A DNA stretch of 61,882 nucleotides from Parachlorella kessleri (GCA_001598975.1 BBXU01002250.1:1-61882), one strand, 5' to 3'; positions 49,534 to 61,803 are shown, counted from the first letter of the stretch. Program-made: numbers and translations. Notes: generated by a model from the letters alone, not told the origin.

Positions 49534-52500
49534 TCACCCAACCTTCTTGTCGGCTTCCTCCTGCTCATCGTCCAGGCTGCTGGGCAGCAGGCGCAGCAGG
49601 GGCAGCGGCAGCAGCGTGCTGAGCGTGCAGAGCAGTACCAGCGGCGCCAGGTTGTCAAAGTTGGAGGAGGTCACCCCCATCCACTGCAGCATGGAGAGAC
49701 GACACCTGTTACCAAAGTGACAACCTGAGTGCGCACAGCAGCACCAGCGGCAGCGCCAGAGTGTAAAAGTTTCAGAGTTCAAGATGGGATGCACGTGACA
49801 GCGTTAGGTAAGACAGCAGTTTGGCAAGCGCTAACTGCGTCAATCAGTTATGCCCAGGTATAGAACAAAAAACAAACACAAATGCCAGAAACAACAGAGT
49901 ACGGGCAGGATTTCATAATCCTTGAGTGCCAAGCTGGACTCCCAGGCAAGGCTGTGTGCTTACCTTTGTGAGCAGCGAGCCGAAGGCAGACCCCAGGAAG
50001 GCGCCGCCGTTCAGCACCGACATGAGGGTGGCAAACAGTGTGGCCTCCACGCCCTGCATGACATGACACCACAGCGGCACACTTGCAATCGTGGTGGTAG
50101 CCCACTCAGAGGGAGAACAATGAAGCAGCGTACGGGGCTTGGGGAAGGAGAACGGGGGAGGCTGCTGTCCCACACCCATAGTGGGGGCATACCTCTAACA
50201 GGCTCAATCCTTCTGGATATGGACGGCACCGCTCAGTGTCCCGACAAGGCACCAGCTGGGTTACGTTCAAGCGCAGCTGCCTGCTGGCAGGGACTTGCCT
50301 CCGGGCATATGCGAGCCGCGAGCACCAGCACGGGCATGAAGGACACCTGGCCCAGCACCGTCAGCACGGCCGAGTCACCCAGGGCAAACAGCTCGTTGCT
50401 CAGCCCCAGCTGCTTGTTCAGCCCTGCAGGACAACAAATGCCACACAGGCACAGGCCCCTTGAAGAACAATTACTGCAGCCAGGAATACCTGGCGCACCC
50501 GTCTTGTGAGTGACCGCTGCAGCGCAGCAAACAAAATGCAAACTCCGGGCCGTTACTCATTCAACCCTGCGGGTTGGGGGCAAATCATGCACTAGCGCAG
50601 GAGACAGGTCTTGATGTTTGCTGCGGCCGTAAGCCCAGCAGGCTGCTGAGCTGAAGCTGCCTGCCCATCTCTGCATGGCATACACCAGGGCCATTAGAAG
50701 GCTGAACAAATGGAGGGGTTCCCTTTAAATACGAGCGTAAACACAAATAAAGCCTCAAATTCAAATGTGTGTTGATCCCTGCAGGACAGGGCAACTGGGC
50801 AGTACTTGATACAAGCTGCGTGCGCCATACGGGCAGCACTCTGTACGGCACACTAGCAGCACGCAACCGGTGTGGAAAGAAAGGTGCAGCACAGAAAAGA
50901 CAGCAAACACAAAAAGCCTGTACACAGAGGGAGGCTAAGCGAGGCGGGCACGCAAATAAATGAGGATAACTGTATGCGCCACGCATGCAACCCTCTCCAG
51001 CGACATAGGAGATACACCAGCTGGCTGCCAGCTCCACACCTGTCACAAGCAGCAGTTGCGTCATGCCCAGGCCGGTCCCCAGCACTGCCGACCAAAAGAA
51101 CATCTGCAGCGGCAAAGGCAAAGGGGATGCCCTTCAGCAGGGTAAGAGGTGGAAAGAGGTGAAAGACCACAAAAGATCCCATGATGCCAAAGGAACCCTC
51201 TTCGCCACAGCGCCCTCCCCCTTCAACAAATAGCCTAGGGAAAGGTGAAAGAATGTATATAGACCATCCCTTTAGCGATTTGTGAGGCGTCCGCGACCCA
51301 TGAGCAGGTCTCTCACACAGCCCGCTCTGCGCCCGCCGGCGGAGAGGGCGCGCAGCGGCAGCGCCCCTTGAGCGGCACACCTAGGGCCTGCATTCGTGCC
51401 TTGGTTCGATATTTCAGCAGTTTCAACAGCGTCTGGAGACAGGGCGCCTCATCGCGGCTCCAGGCATAGGTCTGATCGAGCCAGAGCCTTAACGTTTCGC
51501 AGGAACCTTCGCTAGCGGAAGCGTGCTCTTGTGTGAAGGCTATTTTCAAGAAACAAGGTTGGGAGTAAAACGCGGGTCTCCCCTTGAAGTGACTGATCTT
51601 GCCAAAGTTTGCCCCTGGCCTGCTAGCAAAGTATGGCATCCGCCACGCTGTTGTGACACCCCTCCTCGCGTGCATTGTATCGAAAGTGAGGGCAACAGAT
51701 TGCCAAGTATGTTGCTGTTTTTTGCATACTGCAGAATGGAGGCTTCAGGCAGTGGCCGAGGGCCGACTGAGCTGCATCAGACAGATCATTCTGGTGCACA
51801 CACGGAGGAAGACGCCACGGTCTTTGCTGACGATCTTCGCGGCATTGTCAGCACCGCCCCTGCTGCCCCGCTCCAGGCGGCCGACAGTGGTATTGGCACC
51901 AGCCTCCTGGAGAGTAGTGCTGACCCCGAATTGCACGACAACCAAGGCCCCACTCTTGTGCTGCTGACGACCCAAGACAGCCAGCTGGACACTGCGCAGG
52001 AGCTGGTGCAGGCGGGGGGCCAGGGTGGAAGCAGCAGGCCAAACCCCGCCCAGGGTGCAGCCATCAGCAGGGCAGTCCGCAAGCTGGGTCCCTGGCCTGT
52101 GAGTCCCCAGCTGCTGGAAGCTGCTGTCACGCACGACGAGCTTAACCATGTGCAGCCCAGTGGTGTCCTAGCCAGGGAGAGCCAGCGGCCACCCCAGTTG
52201 CAGGGTTTCCAGTTCATGCTGGATATCCTCAGGCCGGTACAGGCGCAGCAGCCTCACAGGGTCAGGCGCCTGCAAAGCAGCCAGCAAGCTGTGGCCCCTC
52301 CCCAGCAGCAGCCAACACCGCGGCAGCAGGTCAGGCAGGAGAGCCCACAGGAGTCGAGAATCAGGGGCCTGCAGGAATCCTACAGGGTCGTGCTGAACAG
52401 GAATTTGGAGCTGCAGGACCAACTGGCTGCCAAGGAGCAGGTCAGTGAGTAGGTGTAGCATGTGAATCAGGTGTGGCCTCAGTACCACGCTGCTAGCTCG

Positions 52501-55500
52501 ATGTGCCTGCCATTGAGCCATGGACCTTGCCTTCAAAAGCTAACACGATGTCCGAACACCCATATACTCTCAGCCAATGTGTTTGAGTTTGTCATGACAG
52601 CCATGCCAAGACACTGTTTAGTAGTCCACCCCTGTCTGACGATGAGCCTGACTGCACAGCAGAGACTGACCCTACCTACCTACCTATCAACGATTTCAGG
52701 AGCGCAAGGAGGCCAACAAGCGCGTGCTGAACCACAACAGGAAGCTGCAAAACCAACTGGCAGCCAAGGAGCAGGTCAGTCATTTACATAAATTGGCAAG
52801 GGCATCAGGGAGCTTGCACTGCAACAACGCTGCCTTGACGAGACATCTGGTGACCATGGATCACCTGCCATGCTAGCAAGGCTTGCGAATGTCCTACAAC
52901 CCACATAAATCTAGTCAGTGTGTTCGGCAGGAAACTGCAAGCTTGAGGCTACTCTCAGTGGCAGGTAGTGCGCACACGGAGGACTAGTCTTGACTGTCAC
53001 GGCAAGACACTGTCTAGTCTTGCTGGCAAGTCTGCGCCCCCAGATGCCCTGTCCAACCAATACCCCAATTGCGGGCACAAGACTGACCCTGCCTACCACC
53101 TGTTTCAGGAGCGCAAGGAGGCCGACAAGAGGCGCAAGACGTGGAAGACTGTGGCATTGACCGCCCTAGCCACCAGCGCTGTGCTGGCGGTGCTGGCAGT
53201 GTGGAGGGGGGGGCACAGCGTGGAGAAGCAGAGGTGAGGCACGGCTCCTCCATGCCCAGCCGTGATATCTGACAAGGGGCGCTGTTGTTGTTTTTTTAAT
53301 CGGACTGCACACAATGTCTCCTGTACCACTACATGACTGGCACCTGAGACCCCAGTGCCTGAGTGCCAGCTAATAGTCTGAGGGCTCCAGCTTGTGTACA
53401 GCTGGTTATAAGCAAGCGTAGATACCAAGTGTGTGTCAGCTGCCTGGCTGTTCCAGGCCCGCGCCCAGAAGCACACGGAGCAGCTGGCACGAGGAGGACT
53501 GGCTGTCCCCCCAGCAGCGCAAGTACACGCCCCGACAGCACAAGAACAAGCTCTCGAGCCGCAACAGGCAGTATTAAGCTTAGGAACTTCGATGTAGGCT
53601 GATGTAGCTTAAATATGACCAAAAGCGGGAGAGCTTCAACGCCTGTGCATTGGGCTCTATTGTGTGCCACCAGTGCTGATTGCTCCATGGATCACATGGC
53701 TTGTCTTAGTGAAGGACTACTCCTTGTAGAATTTTTGGGCAGCATTTTGCCGCACCAAACTAGGGAGCTAGGTGAAAATGTCTGTGAAAGGTCATGTCGT
53801 AACCGCACAGACCACAGTACACTCCCAGAGAGACTCCGCATTGAGGAGGCCACGCAGCCCACGCCCAGCTGGTCGGTCACCCTCCCATCCCAAAGCCCCA
53901 GAAAATTGAGCATACTCACCTTGCGTAGGGGCGTCTTCTTCAGTGCAAAGTTGTAGATGCCCACCCCCAGGAGGGAGGCTACCGCCGCCACCAGCCGTAT
54001 CCTGCCCAGGAACTCGGTTGTAAAGCCCAGCTGGTTGGTCTCGAAGAACAGCATGGCGGTGTCTGCGGTGGGGGTGGCCTGCAGGCCCAGTGGGAATGGT
54101 GGGGGCGGAGGAATGTCAGGGGCAAAAGTTGGGGGCAGCAAGCGGGTTGACTGTTAGAAGAGATAAGGGGCTGCCTGCTGAAAGCTGCTGTCTGGGGGAA
54201 CGGCAGCCAGAGGAGGGAGCACAGGCTAGGCCCACAGATTTCATCAGGGCATGCATGCAAGAGCATGCTTGCTAGCCAATCCTACCGCCCCCCCACCCCA
54301 CTCACACCCACCCACCCATCGAGACACCGACCCACAGAGAGGGCGCCCACCTGCCAACAGAGGGTGAAGAGCGCCGGGAGGAAGATGGCCTTCTGGCCCA
54401 CCGCCCCCCACAGAGCCTTAGCCTGGCTGGTGAAGGCCAGCCACACCTCGTGGCTCTGCCGCTGGAGCTGCTCGGGCCCTCCTAAGAGCAGCTGCTGGGC
54501 TGCACGCAAAACAAGCAACCCAAACCTCGATACGTCTCCATGTTACACCGATCAGTTGATTGCCCAGTAAAGGCAAGCACAGTCAAAACAAGATAGCCCA
54601 TGCATGTTGTACAAACTTTTCAACTGCCCGCAGCGCCAGGTGTGCAATGACCGCACGGAAAACACACCTTTAGGCACGCCTGAAGCGCTATTGTTTCGTG
54701 CTCCCACCTCAGCCTCCAGCCTCCAGGACAGCCGCCAACACAGAACATGAGCAGCAGTACACGGCAGGCACCCAAGGGACGGCGGCCTTGGGCCGCCCCC
54801 ATCTCCACGCGCACTCACCTGCCCCGCTGCCGTTGCTGCTGCCGCTGCCAAAGGTTGTGCGCTCCTCGGGAATGACTATCGCTGCTGTGGTGACCAGCAG
54901 CGGGAATAGGGCTGTCACCATGAAAACGCTACGGGCACCATGGTCCTGGACCAGGGAGCCGCTGCACATAACAAACCCAGCAGGACAGGGTGGGTCAGGT
55001 GACCATAATATAGCATCTGAGAGTCGCTTGGTGGTTGCCAGACTGTAAGGCAGATGGTGTGATAGAGGGATAGCATGTGTGCTGCTTGGTACAACAAATC
55101 CATTCACGGCCAGCTGCAAGAAGGTTTGGCCAGTTCAGTCACAACGAAATATCGGCAGGGAGACGACAGGATGGGCGGTGCGACCAACGCCTACTCCTCA
55201 AACAAGCCAGCAGCAGCCGGGTGACAGGCACCTGAAGTACGCGCTAAGGATGTTGCCAGCCGAAGCTGAGGCCCAGCACAGCGATTGGAGGGAGCCAGCC
55301 GTGCTCTGCATGAGTACAAGAAACAATTGGTATTTGGCTCTGGGACCAAAAAGGCAGGCACGAGCGCAACACGTGCGCTCCAGTCTCATTGCAGCATTCA
55401 GCGTCTGCAGGTAGAGAAACATTGCCGCTAAAATCACAGGAGAGCCTATGAGAGGACTGACATCCCTAGGTAACAACTGAGGTTGCATAACATTACATAC

Positions 55501-57182
55501 ATGTGTATACCAACCAGCATTAAGCAAACAGCTAGTGGTTACCCAACCCACTGTAGGGGTTCATTCCAGCGGTCTGTCTCACCTGAGGCTCACCCCTTGA
55601 CAGCTCCACCACTATCGAGTCGGCCACCACGTCAGCACATGCTGTTGCCGCAGAGCTCAGCAGGAGGAACAGGATTGCTGTGGAGGGGGTCGTAGCCAGG
55701 CCTGCCAGGCCGCCCCAAGCGAGAGCCCCTGCAGCGCATGCCAGCCCATGCACTGGCACATCTCTTGGTATAGATGTGGTCAACCCTTCCACGCCGCCCC
55801 CAGCATTTCTGTTTTCTCAACGGGACCCACCCAGGCAGCATGCGGGGAGTGCAATACTTGTACAGCACAGAAGTAGCACGCGCTCAGGCTCTCTCCCAGG
55901 GGAAAGCGTGGGCAGAGGACCAACTCGCCGGGCCTGTTTGCTCCACCTAACCATTGCCCACCTTACATGCGCCTGCCAGGCAGAGTAAATGTTTGTCCGC
56001 TGGCTGCAATCCCCAGGCATACATGCCATGGCAAGAGTGGCAGGGTCCCCAATAGATGGATGGTGGGTGCAATTCACAGCAACTCACCTAGCAGGCCACA
56101 GAGTATGAGATAAGAGCGCCGCCGGTAGCCGAAGAGTGGCAGCGAGTCTGACAGGAAGCCATACACGGGCTTGATCACCTGTGGCCACAGGACAGAACAC
56201 TCTTAACCAGTCTGGGGGGCTGGACCCAGCCATCTGCAGTCAAGGCTTGCAAGGCAGACGTCAGCCCCTCCTGAACAACTTTGGCTGACCGCTTCCCTTC
56301 TCTGCTGTTGGTGGTCAAGCAACCTCTGCTGTTGCAGTGAATGTGAGTTCTACGCGACGCAAGTCATTTGGCAAGCATTAGCAAGTCATGGCACTTCGTT
56401 TCACAGCCCATGCAATCTTTGAGCCCCAGGCGACTCACCCAAGGGGCAAAGCCAAGCCCGGTTAGGAGACCAACTTCGGCTGGGTCTAGCTGTAGGTCGT
56501 CTTTGAAGAAAGTAAACACGGCTAGCCGTGACAGACCTAATAGCCCTTGCACCAGGTACACTGCAGCAAATGCAAAACTTGGGTGGGTGATTCAATAGCC
56601 TCTGCACCAGCCTCTGCTCAGGTTAGTGGAGCCCCTTGCCACATTATAATGCTTACCCAATAGGCAGTTAGCTAGTTGCGCTGTGTCCCACACTCTCTGG
56701 CAGCTGTGGCATGACAGTCTAGCCAGCCCAGTCAAGCAACCTGCCATAGGTTATATCAGCAGGCAAATGAACTCCAAGTTCACCGCTGATCAGATAGCCA
56801 GCTGCCCCTCCATACCTATTGAGATGGCCACCAGCTCTGGGCGGACCTCTAAGTGGGTGCATGGTACCCTCAGATGGCCGTGCTTCACATGGCCTACAAC
56901 TCTTGCTGGCTGAAGTGCAGCCTTACTACTAGCTGGTGGGTGGTCACCGACCACAACCTCGCCAGGCTGCTGCACTCCAACGCCCGTCAGGCGGGCTTCC
57001 TCCTCCTGGTCTTTAGCCATGCTGGCAGCAGAGCTACTCCTCCGTTGCATAGTATGCTGGCGCCAGGAAAGCTTGAAGCTTGTAGCCGCTCCAAGGCGGC
57101 TCCCCGGCTTGGCTAGTCCAACACTTCTGAGTGTTGTCGCTCGCGAGGTCACATGCACGTTGCCTCGGACGCTCGGGCGCAT
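49534..57182 (-). CDS. Folate-biopterin transporter (FBT/BT1 family), plastid-type
   Basis: Twelve phase-consistent exons encode 542 residues: 56816-57182, 56439-56560, 56088-56178, 55583-55677, 55232-55305, 54819-54961, 54351-54499, 53920-54078, 51040-51103, 50299-50423, 49964-50053, 49534-49683. This is a major-facilitator-type folate/pteridine carrier. The N terminus is basic and Ser/Thr-rich ([20 protein letters not shown]), like a transit peptide, as in plant plastid FBT1. Family segments: [15 protein letters not shown] with [127 protein letters not shown], and [20 protein letters not shown] with a PLPLLRLLP end and an acidic tail. The intron between 53919 and 51104 is 2.8 kb and hosts another gene on the opposite strand. 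The intron after 50299 has a GC donor (GAG|GCAAGT). Confidence 0.92.
51736..53577 (+). CDS. Coiled-coil single-pass membrane protein nested in the FBT intron
   Basis: Four phase-consistent exons (51736-52440, 52700-52774, 53109-53233, 53457-53577) encode 341 residues. The first 200 are low-complexity and Gln/Pro/Ser-rich, with a short [16 protein letters not shown] segment. A charged coiled coil follows (about 205-270: [20 protein letters not shown], then [20 protein letters not shown]), next one membrane segment at about 272-294 ([19 protein letters not shown]) and a basic tail of about 50 residues ending SSRNRQY. Exons 2 and 3 both start ERKEA(N/D)KR and look like a tandem exon duplication. 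No family was recognised. The gene lies wholly within intron 8 of the folate-biopterin transporter on the opposite strand. The start is the ATG after TGCAG at 51735. An open frame continues upstream to 51523, so a longer or spliced N terminus is possible. Confidence 0.65.
52595..53135 (+). repeat. Tandem duplication of an exon-plus-intron unit
   Basis: The end of the intron before exon 2 (CAAGACACTGTTTAGT and ACTGACCCTACCTACC) recurs before exon 3 (CAAGACACTGTCTAGT and ACTGACCCTGCCTACCAC). Each is followed by the same acceptor TTTCAG and the same exon start GAGCGCAAGGAGGCC. The units are about 400 bases apart. Confidence 0.8.
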
Positions 57183-57426
57183 TGCAGTCCCATCCTTTGG
57201 GTGATTAAATTGTTATGAAAGTACCCAAGACGCAGGTACCCACAGCTCCAACTAGTACGAGGTTGGCCCCGCCTCCAGCTGGACTCAACTTTGGCACCAG
57301 CTTGCCTCTGAGTAGACTATACAGTAGCGATCAACAATTGTTGAATAAACGCATTTTGTGTAGTGCAAGCCTAGGACGGTACAGTGTCACCGAATGCCAT
57401 CACTTTGGACCTGAGAGCACTGCGTC
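57183..57426. promoter_or_regulatory. Divergent promoter, FBT / NOC3
   Basis: Only 244 bases between the start codons of two divergent genes, so it must act as a bidirectional promoter. It is AT-richer than its flanks and contains the perfect palindrome CAACAATTGTTG at about 57333-57344. I cannot assign a factor. Confidence 0.55.
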
Positions 57427-60400
57427 ATGGGAAAACCAAAACGGCCAGCAGCAGCGCAGCCACTATTTGGCAAGCCCAAGAAGCAGAAGGTTGGTGCCCA
57501 GCTATCACATGCATGCGGTGGATGCAAAAGCAATAACCAGCCCCGCCCACTGACTCCCGTCTGTCAGGCTACATGTCCACAGGGGCCCCAGCACGTGCCT
57601 CTTCCTGACGAAGTGGGTGATGAAGCAGAGGAGCTGGAGCTGAGCGATGAGGACCTGCAGTTTGTGAACAGCCACCAGCAGGACCTGGGCTTCTTGGCCA
57701 AGCTGAATAAAAAGGAGCTTGACAGGCAGGTTGAAGTGTTGTAAGCAAGCTTTGCTGATTACATCGAGGGAGCACTGCCAAAAAATTGTATATGAAGCGG
57801 TGGAGGAGGCTCGCACGCACTCGCAGCCCACCTCCCTCCCGCATAGCTTGCAGCAGGCTGGTTGATGTTTGTGTTATCTATGAGAACCGAAGGCAAACTG
57901 GTACGTGGCAGGACCAGGGCTGATGCCTCCTCCTTCTTCATGTGCAGGGCCGTGTCTCAAGTGAAGGAGCCGTCCAGCGCCAAGGAGGCGAGGCAGGCGC
58001 AGCGTGCACAGCAGGGCGCAGCAGAGCCCGCCAGCAAGGCTGCTAGATCTGCCAAGGGGGGCGGTGCAGATGTGGTGGTCAATGGGGATGCGGGCGGCGG
58101 TGAAGGAGGCTTGAGCGACTCTGGGGACGAGGTGGAAGACTATGAGAAGCGGCCAAGGAGCAACACCCAGGTAAAGCACGGCGGTGCTTGCAAGGGGTAG
58201 TGGCTGGTGGCGGCGGTCATGGCTGCTGTCGGTGAGGCGGTTGGCAGCCAAGGCTAGTGATGGAAGCCAGCCGGCGGAATGCCTTGGGGCATGAGGAGGG
58301 TTAGCTAGCTGCTAGATCTGCCCTGGTATTGAGACGTGTGTTGAGGTCGCAGTGAGGTCGCTGCTGAGTGTGCCAGGAGCGCTACGTCAGAGTAGGCGGC
58401 AGGCTTTGCTCATGATTGTGGTGAGGGCGCCTCCTCCCGTCAGCCAACCGCCACGCAGCGGGGTCAGGCCGACGTGCGATGCGCCTTGTTACTTGTTAGT
58501 ACCTCCCTCACACGACACTCACTAGCCCGGCAAGGATTCTAATTACTTAGCGGGTGTTCCTTTCGCAGGAGGATGGCAAGTCTCGCAAGCGCGTGGGTCT
58601 GCCCATCAAGACCCTGGAGGGGCAGGTGGTGTTCCAGCCCCAGCAGCAGGGCGCAGGCGCCGTGCCCGGGAGCAAGGCCAGGACACGGAATCTGGATCCA
58701 GACCCTGGGGGACTCGCGGCGCCCAGCCGGCTGGCCGTGGCGGGAGTGACAATCGAGGACGACTTGGAGGAGCAGCTGAGGGTGGAGAGGGCGAGGCGGG
58801 AGGAGGAGGAAAGGGAGGAGGCTCGGAGGAGGGAGGCGCAGGAGAGGGAGGCGGCCGCGAGGGAGCAGGCCGCGGAGAAGAGGAGAGGTAGGGCTCCACC
58901 ATGTTGGTTGGGTGCGCGGCTGCTGTAGGCGGCTAGGAGCCAGGATGCCCCGCAGCGTTGGGCCAGCGCAGAACCGCGGGAAGGAGGAATTTGGTCGGGG
59001 AGGCGGTCCGATGGGAGGAAAGGGCAACTTGGGGGTGTGTGCTGCAGGAGGGGTGGGTGGGTGAGTGATAGCTGGAGGTTTGCGTATGACTTGGGTCGTG
59101 CAGCATGTGGTGGTTGGGAGGCAACTCAAGAGGCTGGCGGGATGGAGAGGGCTGTTGAGATGAGGGAGGGGGGTAAATGATGCACGACTGCTGTGTGTGT
59201 AGGGGGGGAGAGCTGGTGGGCTGGAAACGTAAGGACGTTTGGTGCCACCATAGATCTCTGCGCTTGAGTCTGTGCGAATGCAAGCCTTTGCTGCGCCGGT
59301 GTCCTGTGCTGCAGCTGCCGAGAGCGCCGGAGTGCTGGCTGAGCTGGCGGCCTATGAGGACGCGTCGCAGCGGCGCGAGGCGGCCAAGCGCAGCATGGCG
59401 GCCGCGGCGCAGGCGCTGCTGCGCGACCCGGAGGGCAGGCTGGGCGAGGTCAAGCACATACTGGACCTGCTGGGGGATGGCGATCCACAGGCATGTCCCT
59501 CACCGCTGTGTTTGGGGGTGTTTCTGGTGCACGGGGGCGCGTGGGCCGGCACGGGCAGGGGGAAAGGGGGGGGGTGTTATGTATGGTCTGCGGGTGAAAG
59601 TGGCGGTGGGATGCAGGGTGCAGTGGCTGGCCGTGCTCCCCGGCAGCAGCAAGCAGGGCATTGGATGAGGTGTGCGTCCACTGGTTACCTAGTCATGCGA
59701 GAGTGACTTGGGCGCTGGGCTTGGCCTGCAGGTGCGGCGGCTGGCCATGCTGACGGGCGTGGCGGTGTTCAAGGACATCCTGCCCGGGTACCGGATCAGG
59801 TGCGGTGGGGTACCATTGCCCTTAAGCTGCCCGGTTTGTTAAGGGCGGGGTCTGCAGGATACATACGCGTGGCGCGCCCTCCTTGGAAGTTTAGCTTTAT
59901 GGAACTGTGTGCATGCCGCCACGCGGGCTGTGGGGCGGCGGCGGCCCCCATGGAAGGGCCAGGCCGCTGTCAGGAGGGTGCGTGCTTCCTCTGCCAAGAC
60001 GAATACACTTGTTGGTGAGTTGTCAAGCATGGCAAGAAGCTTTACAAAGGGAAACTGGTGAACGAGGCTGAGAGCGAGGCGGAGGAGGGAGTGAGCAGGG
60101 GAGGAGGTGGGAGGGGTGGACCATTTGTTACGGCACCAAGTCAACCCGGATGCGGCCTCCCACCCAGGAGACCGCTGGGAGATATGAAGCATCCTGGGTC
60201 AGGCCACAGAACCTGGCCTGGACCAGAATGGCCAGAAAAGAGTTGGGAAGTGTTGGCCTCCTGCTTCAGGCCTCCTACAGAGAGGAAGGCCGAGGTAGTT
60301 GTCAGCAAGGAGGTGGGAAACATATGGCGTTTAGTAAATGCCACAAGAACTTTAACCACACCTGTTGACCTTTTGCTGCTGCAGGCCCCCCACTGGGAAG

Positions 60401-61803
60401 GAGGCGGAGGTGGTGGTGAGCAAGGAGGTGAAGAAGATGCGCGAGTACGAGCAGGCGCTGCTGCGCGCATACCAGGCGCTGCTCAAGGCGCTGCTGGAGG
60501 TGAGTCATGACATGCGTCGTGGGGGAGTCAGGCCAGCAGGCTGCGCGTGGATGGGGTGCGCGCTGCTGCACTCGCGCATCGCGCAGGGGCAGTAGTAGCC
60601 ACCTCGCTCCTCTAGCCCTTCCATCACTTCAGTACGGGTCAGTCGGCAGCCCCCAAGAGGCAAGCAAGCAAGGTGGCCGAGGCAGGCTGATAGAGGCAGC
60701 GCTACCTCCCCAATTGTTACATGCCACTCCGCTCACCCAACCATGTCCCCCTTCCGCTACCCCCCAACTAGTGTGCTGTGCGCATGCCCCTGTCTGCGTG
60801 CAGGCAGCCCAGCAGTCCCAGTCCGGCAGGCAGCCCATCCAGCAGGGCCGCATTGCGGTCAAGTGCATGGCCGCGCTGCTGGTGTCGTTGCCGCACTTTA
60901 ACTACACCTCCGACTTGCTGGCGGCGCTGGTGCCCTACACGGCCCACAGGGACCAGCAGATGCGGTGACGGGGGGGGGGGGCGCATGTATCTTAGCAGGG
61001 GTGTCATGTCTAGCGGGGCACTGCCACCTGATTGTGCTCTGCTGTGTGTGTCCAAGCTATGGTGTACCATGCACACAAACCAGACAGCGACTCCAGACAG
61101 TCGAATCCACGACTCTCAGTGGCATGCACCACCCCGGGTGGTGGGGCAAGTGTAAGGGGTGGTGTAATGGGTTGGTGATCTTGGCTGAAGCTGTGCTGCT
61201 GGGGACCTGGCCCTCTTTGTGGTAGTGTGTGCCGCCGCATAGTTGTAGGTTGGCTGTCAGTTGCCTGGCTGGCTACCCGGCTGACATGCTTTCACCTGCT
61301 GACCATGCTGGGCCCCCAGGGTGTTTTGTTAGCCAAGGGCAGTTGCAGTAAGAAGAGGTGGTCTCTGACTGTTATACCAGTTTTGCAGACAGCTGGTCAG
61401 CAGTGACATGAGGGCGGCGTGGCTCCGTAGGCGCGACCCCAGCTGTTCTTCTCACCAACCCAAGCTCACCCTGTGTGCTGTATACACATGGAGCGCAGGG
61501 AGCTTGCCTGCGGCGGCATCTGGCATCTGGGGAACGCCGACCGCGGGTGACCCTGGGAAACGTTCTCAGCTGGGTTCTCATCAATATCAATCCCGGACCA
61601 TTTGCAATTGTGCCGCAGGGAGCTGGCCTGCGGCGGCATCGCGCAGCTGGTGTCCGGCGACCGCGAGGGCGGGGTGACGGTGGAGGTGGCGCAGCTGGTT
61701 GCGGACCTGGTGCGGCGGCGCAAGTGCTGCGTGCCGCGCGGCGTGCTGGGCTGCCTGCTGGGGCTGACCTTCTCGGACATTGGCACGGCCGAGGAGTTTG
61801 AAG
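57427..61803 (+). CDS. NOC3: Nucleolar complex protein 3 (NOC3), 3'-partial
   Basis: First nine exons: 57427-57489, 57568-57740, 57948-58170, 58569-58887, 59315-59490, 59732-59799, 60385-60499, 60804-60964, 61619-61803, giving 494 residues and running off the right edge. NOC3 pairs with NOC2 in 60S pre-ribosome maturation and transport, and in yeast also acts in replication licensing. Visible features: a basic start (MGKPKRPAAAQPLFGKPKKQ), an acidic stretch (EAEELELSDEDLQF), a basic/acidic linker, a KRVGLPIKTLEGQ segment and a long Arg/Glu helix. The NOC3 core follows: VRRLAMLTGVAVFKDILPGY with RIRPP, SKEVKKMREYEQALLRAYQ, VKCMAALLVSLPHFNYTSDL. The intron after 59490 appears to use a GC donor (CAG|GCATGT). 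The first intron (57490-57567, 78 bases) is a multiple of three with no stop, so its retention would add 26 residues. Two introns hold decayed exon copies. Confidence 0.9.
60270..60312 (+). repeat. Partial copy of the next NOC3 exon, with acceptor
   Basis: CTTCAG|GCCTCCTACAGAG... repeats the start of the NOC3 exon at 60385. It reads RPPTERKAEVVVSKEV where the real exon reads RPPTGKEAEVVVSKEV, both with an acceptor in front. After SKE(V) the copy diverges; a GAG|GTGGGA donor-like site ends it. Splicing it in place of the real exon would keep frame but drop the MREYEQALLRAYQ helix. Confidence 0.78.
61495..61555 (+). repeat. Partial copy of the next NOC3 exon start, with acceptor
   Basis: GCGCAG|GGAGCTTGCC... 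repeats the acceptor and start of the exon at 61619 (GCCGCAG|GGAGCTGGCC), 120 bases upstream, including TGCGGCGGCATC and GACCGCG. The copied frame runs ELACGGI and then reaches TGA, so use of this acceptor would truncate the protein. Confidence 0.8.

Noticed and set aside
51523..51735. In-frame extension of the nested gene upstream of 51736
   Set aside because: The extension starts at a non-ATG codon in the open frame and reads as non-conserved sequence. A TGCAG acceptor lies right before the ATG. Kept only as an alternative.
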